Source: Xenococcaceae cyanobacterium MO_188.B32 (GTDB taxonomy: Bacteria > Cyanobacteriota > Cyanobacteriia > Cyanobacteriales > Xenococcaceae). From it: a DNA stretch of 42,025 nt. The translations under genes and the position numbers were made by a program. The notes beneath the pieces were generated by a model. The model did not search any database, was not told the DNA's origin, and was given only the letters and a program-made list of their open reading frames with translations. The stretch is from assembly GCA_030065635.1 (NCBI GenBank), contig JASJDJ010000045.1, forward strand, positions 1 to 42,025, written 5' to 3'. Shown here in pieces: positions 27,024 through 36,133 of the stretch. Positions within the stretch are counted from its first letter, which is position 1, and each line of letters opens with the position of its first letter.

Positions 27024-27815
27024 CTATTTACCAGGAATTAATCCTCGTCTACCTTCTAGGATAGATAGTTTAAGGAAATTATGTAAGTGTCTTATGTGTT
27101 CGTTATCAGACAATACTTCCAGTTGTTCGATCGCTTCAGTAAGAGGAATGTAGTCGTTATACATGAGACGAAACGCTTTTTTTAGTTGTTTAAAATCTGC
27201 GGGTGTAAAACCTCTTCTTTTCAGTCCAATTAAATTGAGCGATCGCACTTTAGCAGGATTTCCTTCTACTAACATATAAGGTGGTACATCTCTATTGATC
27301 CGACTCATTCCTCCCACCATTGCCATACGTCCAATATGGACGAATTGGTGAATACCAAGAACACCACTAATTACCGCCATGGATTCTATGTGGACATGAC
27401 CTGCCATAGCCACATTATTAGCAATGATTACTTCGTCTTCGATTACACAGTTATGAGCAACATGGACATATGCCATCAACAAATTATCGTTGCCGATAAC
27501 TGTTGCTTCCCCTTCTCCTGTCGAGCGATTAATAGTCACGTATTCTCTTAAGCGGTTGCGATCGCCAATTTTGACCTTACTAGCTGCTCCTTTATACTTC
27601 AGGTCTTGAGGTGCTAAGCCAATAGCTGCCCCAGGGAAAATAGAGTTATTTTCCCCAATTTCTGTTATTCCTTCGATAACAACATGAGAACCAATAGTAG
27701 TATGTGCCCCTATTTTTACTCCTGCTCCAATAACGGCATAGGGGTCTACTCGAACTGTAGGATGGAGTTCGGCATCTGGGTGAATGACAGCAGTAGGATG
27801 AATTAAAACACTCAA
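27024..27815 (-). CDS. lpxA: UDP-N-acetylglucosamine O-acyltransferase
   Basis: First enzyme of lipid A synthesis: it puts a 3-hydroxyacyl chain from ACP onto UDP-GlcNAc in the cytoplasm. 263 residues. The N-terminal left-handed beta-helix is seen as repeated [IV]G-x(4) hexapeptides (VDPYAVIGAGVKIGAHTTIG). YVHVAHNCVIEDEV contains the catalytic His, and NVAMAGHVHIESMAVISG and VGGMSRINRDVPPYMLVEGNPAKVRSLN follow. The helical C-terminal domain begins at GLKRRGFTPADF. Length and motif order are those of active LpxA. It is the last gene of the minus-strand envelope cluster. lpxB, which commonly follows in cyanobacteria, is absent, and the next gene converges from the other strand. Confidence 0.95.
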   Translation of the reverse strand: MSVLIHPTAVIHPDAELHPTVRVDPYAVIGAGVKIGAHTTIGSHVVIEGITEIGENNSIFPGAAIGLAPQDLKYKGAASKVKIGDRNRLREYVTINRSTGEGEATVIGNDNLLMAYVHVAHNCVIEDEVIIANNVAMAGHVHIESMAVISGVLGIHQFVHIGRMAMVGGMSRINRDVPPYMLVEGNPAKVRSLNLIGLKRRGFTPADFKQLKKAFRLMYNDYIPLTEAIEQLEVLSDNEHIRHLHNFLKLSILEGRRGLIPGK

Positions 27816-28007
27816 AAGGATATCTCCAAGAGGCTGCGGTTTTAATAAAGTTTTTAGTTTTTAGTTTTAGATTTTCTCCTAAAAACCTAATTCAGTTTAG
27901 GACTCCACCATCTTGTGGTGTATTTAATTAGATAGATTTTCAAACTCCATACTCCTAGGAACTAATAACTAATTACTACCAACTCATAACTAGTTTATGA
28001 AGAAAAA

Positions 28008-28027
28008 TTACAGCTTACAGCTTACAG
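28008..28027. repeat. TTACAGC heptamer tandem repeat
   Basis: Almost three copies of TTACAGC in the 221-base gap between lpxA and fabZ, ending beside the fabZ stop codon. The rest of that gap holds T-rich imperfect repeats (TTTTTAGTTTTTAG) and no gene. Confidence 0.6.
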
Positions 28028-28036
28028 GAGACTATG

Positions 28037-28534
28037 CTAATCAAGCAAGGAAAACATCATTTCTCCCTGTACGGCTATTTGACCATCGACTTCTCCTAGC
28101 CCTCGCATTTTAGCGATACGATTGCGTTTTAAAGATAAAAGTTCGACAGTCATAATTAACTGATCGCCAGGAACTACAGGACGACGAAAGCGAACTTTAT
28201 CAATCCCTGCAAAAGCAAAAAATTTACCTTTCATTCCGGGTATTTGCATTAAAATCACACCGCCAACTTGTGCCATCGCTTCTACCATCAAGACTCCGGG
28301 CATTAGAGGACGGTTAGGAATATGTCCTGGAAAATAGGGTTCGTTAAAAGTAACATTTTTGAGTCCTACGGCTTTTTCTCCTGGGACTAATTCTAAAATT
28401 CTATCTACTAAAGCGAAAGGATAGCGGTGAGGCAATAGTTGATGAATTTCTTGGATGGTCAAAACTTGTTTGATAGAAGCTTGTTCTTTGTTTTCGTTAT
28501 TAGTTGTGTCAGTAGAATCAGTAACAATTGACAT
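28037..28534 (-). CDS. fabZ: 3-hydroxyacyl-ACP dehydratase FabZ
   Basis: Dehydrates 3-hydroxyacyl-ACP in fatty-acid elongation and thereby competes with LpxA/LpxD for hydroxyacyl chains. 165 residues, hot-dog fold. After a 25-residue polar N-terminal extension come [20 protein letters not shown] (catalytic His) and [22 protein letters not shown] (catalytic Glu), then [19 protein letters not shown]. It lies between lpxC (70-base gap) and lpxA, the usual order in many bacteria, which links fatty-acid and lipid A supply. Start ATG gives [12 protein letters not shown], a variable end typical of the family. Confidence 0.95.
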   Translation of the reverse strand: MSIVTDSTDTTNNENKEQASIKQVLTIQEIHQLLPHRYPFALVDRILELVPGEKAVGLKNVTFNEPYFPGHIPNRPLMPGVLMVEAMAQVGGVILMQIPGMKGKFFAFAGIDKVRFRRPVVPGDQLIMTVELLSLKRNRIAKMRGLGEVDGQIAVQGEMMFSLLD

Positions 28535-28603
28535 TTTGAAATGTTAGGTTTTGGGTAATAGGGTTCATGTCGGTAGGGGCAAGACAGTGCTTTGCCCCTA
28601 TAT

Positions 28604-29434
28604 TTAATTTTGAGTAAGCCTGGCTAATTGTTGAGCCAGTTGGATATGCAGTTTATGGCTGGCTTTATAAGCTACAAAATGAGCTTGCGGTAATTTGCCC
28701 AGTAAACTAATATCCCCTACTAAATCTAATAGTTTATGACGGGCTGGTTCGTTAGTAAATCTCAAGGGTGGATTTAACCAACCGTCTTGACTACAAATTA
28801 AAGCATTATCTAAGCTACCGCCTTTGATTAAACCTGCTTTCTGTAACTGTTCTATCTGTTCGGCAAAACCAAAAGTACGGGCAGGGGCGATCTCTTCGGC
28901 AAAATTTCCTTCTGCCATACTCCAACTATGCCATTGATTGCCTATAGCTTCGTAAGGAAAGTCAATACCATAAGTAAAACGAGTTTCTGAAGCAGGTAGG
29001 GCAGCGACAAAGGCATCTTCGTGTCTTATCCAGATAGGGGCAGGGGGGCGGAGGGGCGGAGGGGCGGAAGGGCAGGGGGGCGGAGGGGCAGAAGCGATCG
29101 CGTCTATCCACATTTTAGCGGAGCCGTCTAAAAGTGGTACTTCTGCACCATCAATTTCGATACGGGCATTATCGATACCACTAGCAGCTAAAGCAGCGAG
29201 TAAATGTTCTACGGTTCTTACTTTAGCTTCTCCTCGTGCCAACTCGGTAGATAGAGTTGTTTGATTTACTGCGGCAACGGAAGCGGGAATTACAGGTTTA
29301 TCTGGCAAATCTACCCGCACAAAATATCTACCTTGATTTGGTCGGGCTGGTAGCACTCTAACTGTAGTAGTCACACCAGAATGTAAACCAATCCCCGACA
29401 ATTCAAAAGCTTTGTTTATAGTATTGTTCATCAA
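28604..29434 (-). CDS. lpxC: UDP-3-O-acyl-N-acetylglucosamine deacetylase, with a Pro-rich insertion
   Basis: Zinc amidase for the committed step of lipid A synthesis. 276 residues. [22 protein letters not shown] (zinc His at 77), [13 protein letters not shown], then [30 protein letters not shown] and [18 protein letters not shown] with the second zinc His and Asp. Residues about 115-132 ([18 protein letters not shown]) are low-complexity and are encoded by a G-rich repeat (plus strand 29037-29091). They fall between the two domains, before [12 protein letters not shown], where a short loop is normal. Frame and all catalytic residues are kept, so the enzyme is probably active. Confidence 0.93.
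   Translation of the reverse strand: MMNNTINKAFELSGIGLHSGVTTTVRVLPARPNQGRYFVRVDLPDKPVIPASVAAVNQTTLSTELARGEAKVRTVEHLLAALAASGIDNARIEIDGAEVPLLDGSAKMWIDAIASAPPPPCPSAPPPLRPPAPIWIRHEDAFVAALPASETRFTYGIDFPYEAIGNQWHSWSMAEGNFAEEIAPARTFGFAEQIEQLQKAGLIKGGSLDNALICSQDGWLNPPLRFTNEPARHKLLDLVGDISLLGKLPQAHFVAYKASHKLHIQLAQQLARLTQN
29037..29091. repeat. GGGGCGGAG-type low-complexity repeat inside lpxC
   Basis: On the plus strand five to six imperfect copies of GGGGCGGA/GGGGCAG run together, followed directly by a HIP1 site. Read in the lpxC frame this gives a proline-rich linker. A similar G-rich tract lies between genes near 17650. Confidence 0.8.
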
Positions 29435-29453
29435 AAATTAACAATCGACAAAT

Positions 29454-31592
29454 TTAAAACCTTTCTCCAATACCAAAATGAATGCGACTATCTCCCTCAT
29501 CATTAATGGCATAATCTACTCGAATAGGACCGAGAGGAGACTGAACTCTAACCCCAGCACCGTAGCCAAAGCCGTTTCCTGGTAATTCTCTCACTATTGA
29601 AGGATTTCCTGGCACATTATCATCAGAACCCAGGGTAGTACCATAGTCAAAGAATAGTGCGCCCCCAACTACAGAAAAAATAGGAAAGCGATATTCTGCC
29701 GTAGCTTGCAAAAAACTCCGTCCACTACCAACTTCTCCTTCAGGATAACCGCGGACTGAGTTACTACCACCCAAAACAAAGGCTTCGTAGGGGGGTAAAT
29801 CTCCAATAACCGTACCTGCCTGAACATTAAACGCTAGTGCTTGAGGACCATCGCTAAAGTTGATAAAACTAGCAGGAATGTAGTAGCTATAACTACCTCG
29901 TAGGCGATTGAAAAGAATACTACCCGAACCGATAGGAACAGTTTGGTCTACCCCCAATCTCAATAAAGAGCCTTGAGTTGGTTGTAGAGGGCTATTGCGT
30001 CGATCGCGGGTTGCCCCAAAACGGAAGATAAACAGGTCATCTTCTCCACTATCGCTAAAGGCAAGATTTTCTCCATCGGTGGAAATAGGAGAGACATCTC
30101 CATCACTATTCTTAATGACAACATGTTGATACTGAAATCCTGTTGATAAAGTCCACTTTCGTCTAGAAAAGGGGTCATCTGCTATGGGGCGAGAAAAGTT
30201 GATTCCTCCTCCTGTCCTGACTACACGAGGACTATCTTCTCCATCTTCTGTTTCAATATCGATATCATCCCCATCAAAGACTAAAGAGATAGAACGACGA
30301 CGAAAAGCATTAACAGTATAAGAAGTACGATAGGGATCGCCAGCAATCCAAGGATCGCTAAAGCTGATATCGAATAATAATTCTCTTTCCCCTACTTGAA
30401 ATTCTGCTCCTAGAGTTTGGTTATTTCCCCCCAAATTCTGTTGTTGATAACTAATCGTCCCAAACAAGCCACTAGAAGAACTGATACCAGCCCCCGCAGC
30501 GATCGAACCAGTACTACCTTCTACTAAATCTACGTTGACTATTACCTTACTAGGATCGGTGCCTGGACTAAAAGAAAAGCGAGCATCTTCAAAAATACCC
30601 AAACCAAAAACTCGCTGTAAATCTCTCTGTGCCGTATCTCGTTTAAAAACATCTCCTGGTTCTAACTCTATTTCTCGTGTGACGATAAAATCGCGGGTTT
30701 TTCCTTCTTTAGGTTCGTTTTCTTCATCAAAAAACCTAACATTGATATCTTCAATCACTCCTTCTGCTACCACTAGAGTCACAGTCCCATTAGGAGATAC
30801 TTTAGGAGAACCGACAACTTGTGCCAGTTCATAACCATTGTCAGAGTACCATTGATTTAGTTGTTTGATCCCATCTTGTAACTCTCGTAGATTGAGAATT
30901 TGTCCATAGCTATCGCTAAAAGTTTCTTCTACTACTTCTGGTGGTAAAACTCTAGTTTCGGCATCGGCAGGTACTGTTTCTAAAGTTACTTGGTTCAGAA
31001 TGGGATTGGGTTGAACTAAAAAAGTAATCCGCACCCCTAAAGGTGTATCTGCTGGTGTAACCTGAACGTCTTGAAAAAATCCCGTAGCGTAGACAGCATT
31101 AACGTCTTCTTGTAGTTGAGAACGAGTAGTAGTTCTGCCTGGTTCAGTCTCGAGCGCATTGTAGACAATATTGGTTATTTCTTCATTGGCACCTACTACA
31201 TCTACTTCTGCTACTAATACGCGAGGTTCTTCTGATGTGGGTGGTTCGGATGGGGTGGGTTGTGGATTTTCAGGTTCTCGATCGTCTTCGGATGGTTCTT
31301 CAGGAGGTTCGGGAAGGGAATTTTCTGGTAATTCAGCTTGAGCCGTTAGGTTTTTCTCACTCACAATTGTTTCTAGGGAGAAGTTTGATTTTTCTGGCTT
31401 TGACTGCTTTAATTTTGGCTGTTTGTTTAAATGAGGAATCCGCTTTAGCACTTTAGAACCCGTAGCATCGGGAGGTAAGTTAACACTCTGGGCTCGAGCT
31501 AAAAGTGGCATTCCTATAATAGGTACAGTTATCAGAAGACTCAGTAAGACAGGAGATAGACTAAGTTTTTTTCGTTTCTCTAACACTTCCAC
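29454..31592 (-). CDS. bamA: Omp85/BamA outer-membrane assembly protein
   Basis: 712 residues. GTG start; signal peptide about 1-35 (LSPVLLSLLITVPIIGMPLLARAQ ends it). A Pro/Glu/Ser-rich linker (about 90-120) leads into POTRA-type repeats from about 125 to 370: VLVAEVDVVGANEEIT, FFQDVQVTPADTPLGVRITFLV, YSDNGYELAQVVGSPKV and RDLQRVFGLGIFEDARFSF. A 16-strand-type barrel follows. The loop-6 motif is NSVRGYPEGEVG, and the protein ends in Phe (HFGIGERF), the usual outer-membrane beta signal. It folds beta-barrel proteins into the outer membrane and is the cyanobacterial relative of chloroplast Toc75. It lies 19 bases upstream of lpxC, so membrane protein and lipid assembly genes are together. Confidence 0.93.
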   Translation of the reverse strand: MEVLEKRKKLSLSPVLLSLLITVPIIGMPLLARAQSVNLPPDATGSKVLKRIPHLNKQPKLKQSKPEKSNFSLETIVSEKNLTAQAELPENSLPEPPEEPSEDDREPENPQPTPSEPPTSEEPRVLVAEVDVVGANEEITNIVYNALETEPGRTTTRSQLQEDVNAVYATGFFQDVQVTPADTPLGVRITFLVQPNPILNQVTLETVPADAETRVLPPEVVEETFSDSYGQILNLRELQDGIKQLNQWYSDNGYELAQVVGSPKVSPNGTVTLVVAEGVIEDINVRFFDEENEPKEGKTRDFIVTREIELEPGDVFKRDTAQRDLQRVFGLGIFEDARFSFSPGTDPSKVIVNVDLVEGSTGSIAAGAGISSSSGLFGTISYQQQNLGGNNQTLGAEFQVGERELLFDISFSDPWIAGDPYRTSYTVNAFRRRSISLVFDGDDIDIETEDGEDSPRVVRTGGGINFSRPIADDPFSRRKWTLSTGFQYQHVVIKNSDGDVSPISTDGENLAFSDSGEDDLFIFRFGATRDRRNSPLQPTQGSLLRLGVDQTVPIGSGSILFNRLRGSYSYYIPASFINFSDGPQALAFNVQAGTVIGDLPPYEAFVLGGSNSVRGYPEGEVGSGRSFLQATAEYRFPIFSVVGGALFFDYGTTLGSDDNVPGNPSIVRELPGNGFGYGAGVRVQSPLGPIRVDYAINDEGDSRIHFGIGERF

Positions 31593-31744
31593 ACACCCAA
31601 TAATGAAATAACAGTTTTCTCGCGATCGATTTTAACTCTAGAACTACTCCAAAGGTAGAAACCAGGAAATACTGACCATTTTTTCTAGTAGATGTTCCCT
31701 CTAGGCTGTCTGGACCTTTTTGACTAAAGATTAATCATTTTTCT

Positions 31745-32491
31745 CTAACCCGATTTTTGCCATTGTTCTATTTGCGCTAAAACTCTAGCTTGAACTTTTT
31801 GATAGGCTGATTCTACTTCTCCTAAATCTTTACGGAAACGGTCTTTATCCATTACTCTGGCTTGGGGGTCTGTTTCGGTTCGATCCCACAAACGGCAAGT
31901 ATCGGGGCTAATTTCATCGGCCAATAAAATTTGCTGTTGAGAGTCTAGCCCGAATTCTAATTTGAAATCGACTAAAGTAATCTGACAACTAGCAAAAAAG
32001 TCTTGGAGGTGCCGATTGATTTTTAGGGCCATCTCTTTAATTGCTACCAACTGTGCTTGGCTGATGATATCTAGTAAAAAAAGGCGATCGAGTGTTAAGA
32101 GAGGGTCTCCCAAGTCATCATTTTTGAGATAATATTCTACTAAAGGGGAGGGTAATACTTTTCCTTCTGGTAAACCAGTTTGGCGACACAAACTTCCTGC
32201 TGCTATATTTCTAACTACTACCTCGATGGGGATAATCTTAACTGCTTTTACTCGCATTTGATTGGGAGTAGGACAGTCTATATAATGAGTCGGGATTCCC
32301 AAAGATTCCAGCCATTTAAATAATGCTGCCGAGACAGTACAGTTTATTTCTCCTTTCCCTTGTATCTGTCCTCGTTTCTGAGCATTGAAAGCAGTAGCAT
32401 CATCTTTGTAACAAGTAAGTAAAACTTCTGGATTATTTGTTGTATAAAGAATTTTAGCTTTTCCTTCGTAAAGTTTTTCGGTATTTAGCAT
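31745..32491 (-). CDS. purC: SAICAR synthetase (purine synthesis)
   Basis: Joins CAIR and aspartate with ATP to give SAICAR, in the cytoplasm. 248 residues. LYEGKAKILYTTNNPEVLLTCYKDDATAFN (ATP-site Gly-Lys-Ala-Lys), QIQGKGEINCTVSAALF, PIEVVVRNIAAGSLCRQTG, LVDFKLEFG and LLADEISPDTCRLWD are all standard signature segments. Full length. It is the first gene of the minus-strand run and lies 152 bases before bamA. The neighbourhood is recurrent in cyanobacteria, but I see no pathway link between purine synthesis and the envelope genes. Confidence 0.96.
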   Translation of the reverse strand: MLNTEKLYEGKAKILYTTNNPEVLLTCYKDDATAFNAQKRGQIQGKGEINCTVSAALFKWLESLGIPTHYIDCPTPNQMRVKAVKIIPIEVVVRNIAAGSLCRQTGLPEGKVLPSPLVEYYLKNDDLGDPLLTLDRLFLLDIISQAQLVAIKEMALKINRHLQDFFASCQITLVDFKLEFGLDSQQQILLADEISPDTCRLWDRTETDPQARVMDKDRFRKDLGEVESAYQKVQARVLAQIEQWQKSG

Positions 32492-32864
32492 GATTAGGTG
32501 AGAATAAAAATCTGGGGAAGAGGAGAGAAATCTCCATCTCTCACAGCGTCAATTGTTAAGTTATGTGTAACTCAATCAAAATCATACAATTATTCAGCCA
32601 TGCTGAATAACTTGATTGTCCGTCACATCATTTGGCATTTATTATTAATCTAGAAGTAGGCCTAAACTTCTTCCAAAACAATTCATCCCTGAGAGATGGG
32701 GCTTGAATTTTAGGAAGCTTGTAATGAAGAGTCAGTAAATACTCTAAGTGAAAAAGTATGTATAAGCATTAGAATAAGGACATTTTATTGACCCTAAATG
32801 ATTGTTATTGTCTAGCCATAGGTAAAAAAGCTTTATGCAGTAATTTTTAAACTAGGAAGTAAAA
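32492..32864. other. Divergent region upstream of purC, with a 21-base palindrome
   Basis: No gene found in 373 bases. TTATTCAGC (32590-32598), CAT, GCTGAATAA (32602-32610) is a perfect 9-bp inverted repeat between the divergent starts. It has no T-run, so a protein-binding operator or a cruciform is as likely as a hairpin. Promoters for purC and for the 86-residue protein should lie here. Confidence 0.45.
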
Positions 32865-33125
32865 ATGGAATCTAACCAAGATAAATATAATTTTCTGTAT
32901 CCTCATAATTCTTATCGGGGTGAAGTAAAACCAGAAAATCTCGTCTTTAATGCTAATTTACAAGAATTTGCCCAAAAAGTAAGCTATATTTGCAATTTAG
33001 AGACAGGTGGTAAAATACCCCCTGAAGATGCTTATAAGCAGATTAAATCTTTATGGAAAAAAATCAAACGGAGCAAAAAAGAACTAGGCATTGGCAAAGA
33101 ACCTTTGGATAACAATAATGATTAG
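32865..33125 (+). CDS. Conserved small cyanobacterial protein
   Basis: 86 residues with AGGAAG six bases before the ATG (32854-32859). The sequence is soluble and charged: YNFLYPHNSYRGEVKPENLVFNANLQEF, then VSYICNLETGGKIPPEDAYKQIKSLWKKIKRSKKELGIG. The pattern FLYP-x(3)-Y-x-G and the paired helices with a basic end are shared by small proteins I remember from many cyanobacteria, possibly catalogued as DUF7219. No function is known to me. Two helices and no membrane segment suggest a small adaptor or binding protein, which is inference only. Confidence 0.7.
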   Translation: MESNQDKYNFLYPHNSYRGEVKPENLVFNANLQEFAQKVSYICNLETGGKIPPEDAYKQIKSLWKKIKRSKKELGIGKEPLDNNND

Positions 33126-33180
33126 GGAATAGTCAGCCTTAGGGTATAAAGTACGAGTAATTAGATAACTAATAACTGAA

Positions 33181-34206
33181 ATGTCTCGTTCTAAAGCCTT
33201 ACAGTATTATATTTTTGTTCGTTTGTTATTAGCCCCTTTAATGTTGTGGACAATCACGACAGTAGTATTTTTACTATTAAGAGCTACGCCGGGAGACCCC
33301 GCCGATGCTATTTTAGGAACTCGCGCTCCTGAAGCTGCCAAAGCAGCACTCAGAGAACAGTTGGGTTTGAACGATTCTCTTTGGTTACAGTATTTGCATT
33401 ATCTAGGAGATTTACTACACTTCGATTTGGGTAGCTCTCTTACCAGTCGTGGTTTACCAGTGTGGGATGTAGTTCAGCAGTATTTCCCTGCCACGGTAGA
33501 ATTGTCTTTCTTTAGTATGGCAGTGGCAGTAATTATTGGTGTCAGCATCGGTATGCTTTCTGCTTCTTCACCTGGCACTTGGTTTGATGTAGGAGGAAGA
33601 TTATTTGGCATTATTACTTATTCCCTACCCCTATTTTGGGTAGGTATGGTTTTGCAATTAATTTTTTCGGTGCAGTTAGGTTGGTTTCCCTTAGGTACTC
33701 GTTTTCCGATTAGTTCTTCTCCACCTCCTAGTTTGACGGGCTTATACACTCTTGATAGTCTACTAACGGGTAATTTAAGTTTATTTTTTACAGCTTTGTA
33801 TTATCTGGCTCTACCTAGTATTACTTTGGGTATTCTTTTGAGTGGTATTTTTGAGCGAATTGTTAGGGTAAATTTAAAGCAAACTTTACAAGCAGATTAT
33901 GTAGAAGCAGCTAGAGCGAGGGGAATTCCTGAAAAAACGATTATTTTCTCTCATGCCCTCAAAAATGCTCTAATACCAGTAATTACTGTTTTGGGATTGA
34001 CTTTTGCTGCCTTGCTAGGCGGTGCAGTATTGACAGAAGTAACTTTTTCTTGGCCTGGATTGGGTAATCGTTTGTATGAAGCTATTTCTCTGCGAGATTA
34101 CCCAACGGTACAGGGAATCATGGTCTTTTTTGGCATAATTGTAACGATCGCGAGTATCCTCATCGATTTGATTAATGCCTATATCGACCCACGTATCCGG
34201 TATTAA
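33181..34206 (+). CDS. DppB/OppB-type ABC transporter permease
   Basis: 341 residues, six membrane helices. LWTITTVVFLLLRATPGDPADAILG near the N-terminus is the typical start of peptide/nickel permeases, and YVEAARARGIPEKTIIFSHALKNALIPVI is the EAA loop that contacts the ATPase. TEVTFSWPGLGNRLYEAISLRDYPTVQG and the C-terminal LINAYIDPRIRY are standard. It should import oligopeptides or a similar solute with a DppC-like partner, a periplasmic binding protein and ATPases, none of which is in the window. In cyanobacteria such subunits are often scattered, so an orphan location is not odd. Substrate unknown. Confidence 0.92.
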   Translation: MSRSKALQYYIFVRLLLAPLMLWTITTVVFLLLRATPGDPADAILGTRAPEAAKAALREQLGLNDSLWLQYLHYLGDLLHFDLGSSLTSRGLPVWDVVQQYFPATVELSFFSMAVAVIIGVSIGMLSASSPGTWFDVGGRLFGIITYSLPLFWVGMVLQLIFSVQLGWFPLGTRFPISSSPPPSLTGLYTLDSLLTGNLSLFFTALYYLALPSITLGILLSGIFERIVRVNLKQTLQADYVEAARARGIPEKTIIFSHALKNALIPVITVLGLTFAALLGGAVLTEVTFSWPGLGNRLYEAISLRDYPTVQGIMVFFGIIVTIASILIDLINAYIDPRIRY

Positions 34207-34304
34207 AAAACCCAATTCAATTCTCAACAATCTTTTCCAGGTTTAATTTTTCCCAGTCGCTTTACAATTTACACAGTGGCTAAAAAACATTTTATTTACC
34301 GACC

Positions 34305-35048
34305 ATGGCAAAACTAGCAATTTCTACGGAAAAGGTTCGAGTTCAAAACGGAGACTTGAGTATAGATGCTTATTTAGCTATGCCAGACTCGCCAGATAAG
34401 TTCCCTGGTGTAATAGTCGTTCAAGAAATTTTTGGTGTAAATTCCCATATTAGAGATATTACCGAAAGATTAGCCAAAGAAGGATACGTGGCGATCGCGC
34501 CAGCTATTTATCAACGTCAAGCACCGAAGTTTGAAACTGGTTATACAGAAAAAGATTTAGAAATTGGCAGAAAATACAAAAATCAAACCAAAGCGGAAGA
34601 GTTAATTAGTGATATCCAGGCTACCATTAAATATCTTTATAACTTACCTCAAGTCAAACAAGGAGGAGTAGGCACTATCGGTTTTTGTTTTGGCGGTCAT
34701 GTTGTTTATCTAGTTGCTACCCTTGAAGATATCAATGCCACGGCTTCTTTTTATGGTGCGGGTATTGTTAATTCTTGTCCTGGTGGTGGTGAACCAACGA
34801 TCGCTCGTACTAAAGATATTACAGGGACTCTCTATGGTTTCTTTGGTACGGAAGATCCCCTTATTCCCAACGAACAAGTAGACGAAATTGAAACCGAACT
34901 AAAAAAACAAAATATTCTCTATCAAATTTTTCGCTACGAAGGAGCAACTCACGGTTTTATGTGCGATCGAAGAGACAGTTATAATCCTCAAGCAGCCCAA
35001 GATGCTTGGACAAAAGTGTTAGACTTGTTTAGTCAAAAATTGCCATAA
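34305..35048 (+). CDS. Dienelactone hydrolase family protein
   Basis: 247-residue alpha/beta hydrolase. GVIVVQEIFGVNSHIRDITERLAKEGYVAIAPAIY is the family start, with the Glu that partners the nucleophile. GFCFGGH holds nucleophile Cys128, FFGTEDPLIP holds Asp184, and ATHGF holds His216, a complete Cys-Asp-His triad. Members cleave dienelactone or related esters in the cytoplasm. The natural substrate in cyanobacteria is not known to me. It stands alone, about 100 bases after the permease gene and 120 before the S1 gene, with no sign of an aromatic catabolic operon. Confidence 0.92.
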   Translation: MAKLAISTEKVRVQNGDLSIDAYLAMPDSPDKFPGVIVVQEIFGVNSHIRDITERLAKEGYVAIAPAIYQRQAPKFETGYTEKDLEIGRKYKNQTKAEELISDIQATIKYLYNLPQVKQGGVGTIGFCFGGHVVYLVATLEDINATASFYGAGIVNSCPGGGEPTIARTKDITGTLYGFFGTEDPLIPNEQVDEIETELKKQNILYQIFRYEGATHGFMCDRRDSYNPQAAQDAWTKVLDLFSQKLP

Positions 35049-35168
35049 TTTGAGAATCAAGAAATCTCCCCAAATAATCTGTAAGGTGAGCATTTCCTGC
35101 CCTAGTCATTATGTTTATAACTAAATTCTCTAGTCAAATAACTTTTTCGCTTTTTACTTATCAATTTT

Positions 35169-36062
35169 ATGAATCCTAATTCTACCTCTTCTCAATCTTT
35201 CTCCATGGAAGATTTTGCTCAAGCCCTAGATGAATATGATTATGAGTTTGCTAAAGGGCAAATTATCCGAGGCACGGTAATTCAGCATGAGTCTGAAGGA
35301 GCTTATGTCGATATTGGGGGTAAATCTCCTGGTTTTGTACCTACCAGAGAAGCTGCCCTAGAAGAAGTAGACAACTTAGCTGAAGTTTTGCCTCTCGATG
35401 AAGAATTTGAATTTTTGATTATTCGCGAACAAAATGCAGATGGACAAGTTACTCTTTCTCGTCGTCAACTAGAAGTTAAACAAGCCTGGGATAAGGTAGC
35501 AGAAATTGCTGATAGTGGTAAATCAGTCCAAATGCGGGTAACGGGAGTTAACAAAGGAGGAGTAACGGGAGCAGTAGAAGGATTAAGGGGATTTATTCCG
35601 CGATCGCACTTACAACAAAGAGATGGACTAGAATCTTTAGTCGGGCAACTTTTAACTGCTACTTTTTTAGAAGTTAATCCCGAAGCCAGAAAATTAGTCC
35701 TCTCTCAACGAGATGCCATGCGAGCTACCGCGATCGCTAAACTGGAACAAGGCACACTCATGTCAGGGAAAATAGTCAGTATGAAGCCCTACGGTGTTTT
35801 TGTCGATCTTAATGGTGCTACTGGTCTACTGCATATCAAAGAAGTAAGTGGCACTCATATCGATTCTTTAAACAACTTGTTTAAAGTCGGACAAGAAATT
35901 CAAGTAGTTATCCTTGATATTGACGAATACAAAAACCGCCTATCCCTCTCTACCAAAATTCTCGAAGAATATCCAGGAGAAATAGTAGAAAAATTCGACG
36001 AAGTGATGTCAACAGCCGAAACCAGAATGGTACAAGTAAAAGAAAAATTAGCAGCTAATTAG
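35169..36062 (+). CDS. Short ribosomal protein S1 homologue (Rps1B type)
   Basis: 297 residues with three S1 RNA-binding folds: about 30-100 (GQIIRGTVIQHESEGAYVDIGGKSPGFVP), 115-180 (VQMRVTGVNKGGVTGAVEGLRGFIPRSHL) and 195-265 (LMSGKIVSMKPYGVFVDLNGATGLLHIKEVS). Cyanobacteria and plastids carry short S1 proteins of this size in place of the six-domain E. coli form. The acidic N-terminal MEDFAQALDEYDYEF resembles that of the cyanobacterial type. It would bind mRNA at the 30S subunit. The lack of the longer C-terminal tail of the main cyanobacterial S1 suggests a second copy, but I cannot tell which paralogue it is. Confidence 0.9.
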   Translation: MNPNSTSSQSFSMEDFAQALDEYDYEFAKGQIIRGTVIQHESEGAYVDIGGKSPGFVPTREAALEEVDNLAEVLPLDEEFEFLIIREQNADGQVTLSRRQLEVKQAWDKVAEIADSGKSVQMRVTGVNKGGVTGAVEGLRGFIPRSHLQQRDGLESLVGQLLTATFLEVNPEARKLVLSQRDAMRATAIAKLEQGTLMSGKIVSMKPYGVFVDLNGATGLLHIKEVSGTHIDSLNNLFKVGQEIQVVILDIDEYKNRLSLSTKILEEYPGEIVEKFDEVMSTAETRMVQVKEKLAAN

Positions 36063-36133
36063 TTTTGCTATAAATAACCGAACTGGCGGTCGAGAACTGG
36101 CTGTGGAAAAACGATCGGGTTTTTCAGTAATAA

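Noticed and set aside
29960-30178. Additional minus-strand frame inside bamA
   Set aside because: It overlaps the beta-barrel coding sequence in another frame and has no independent support.
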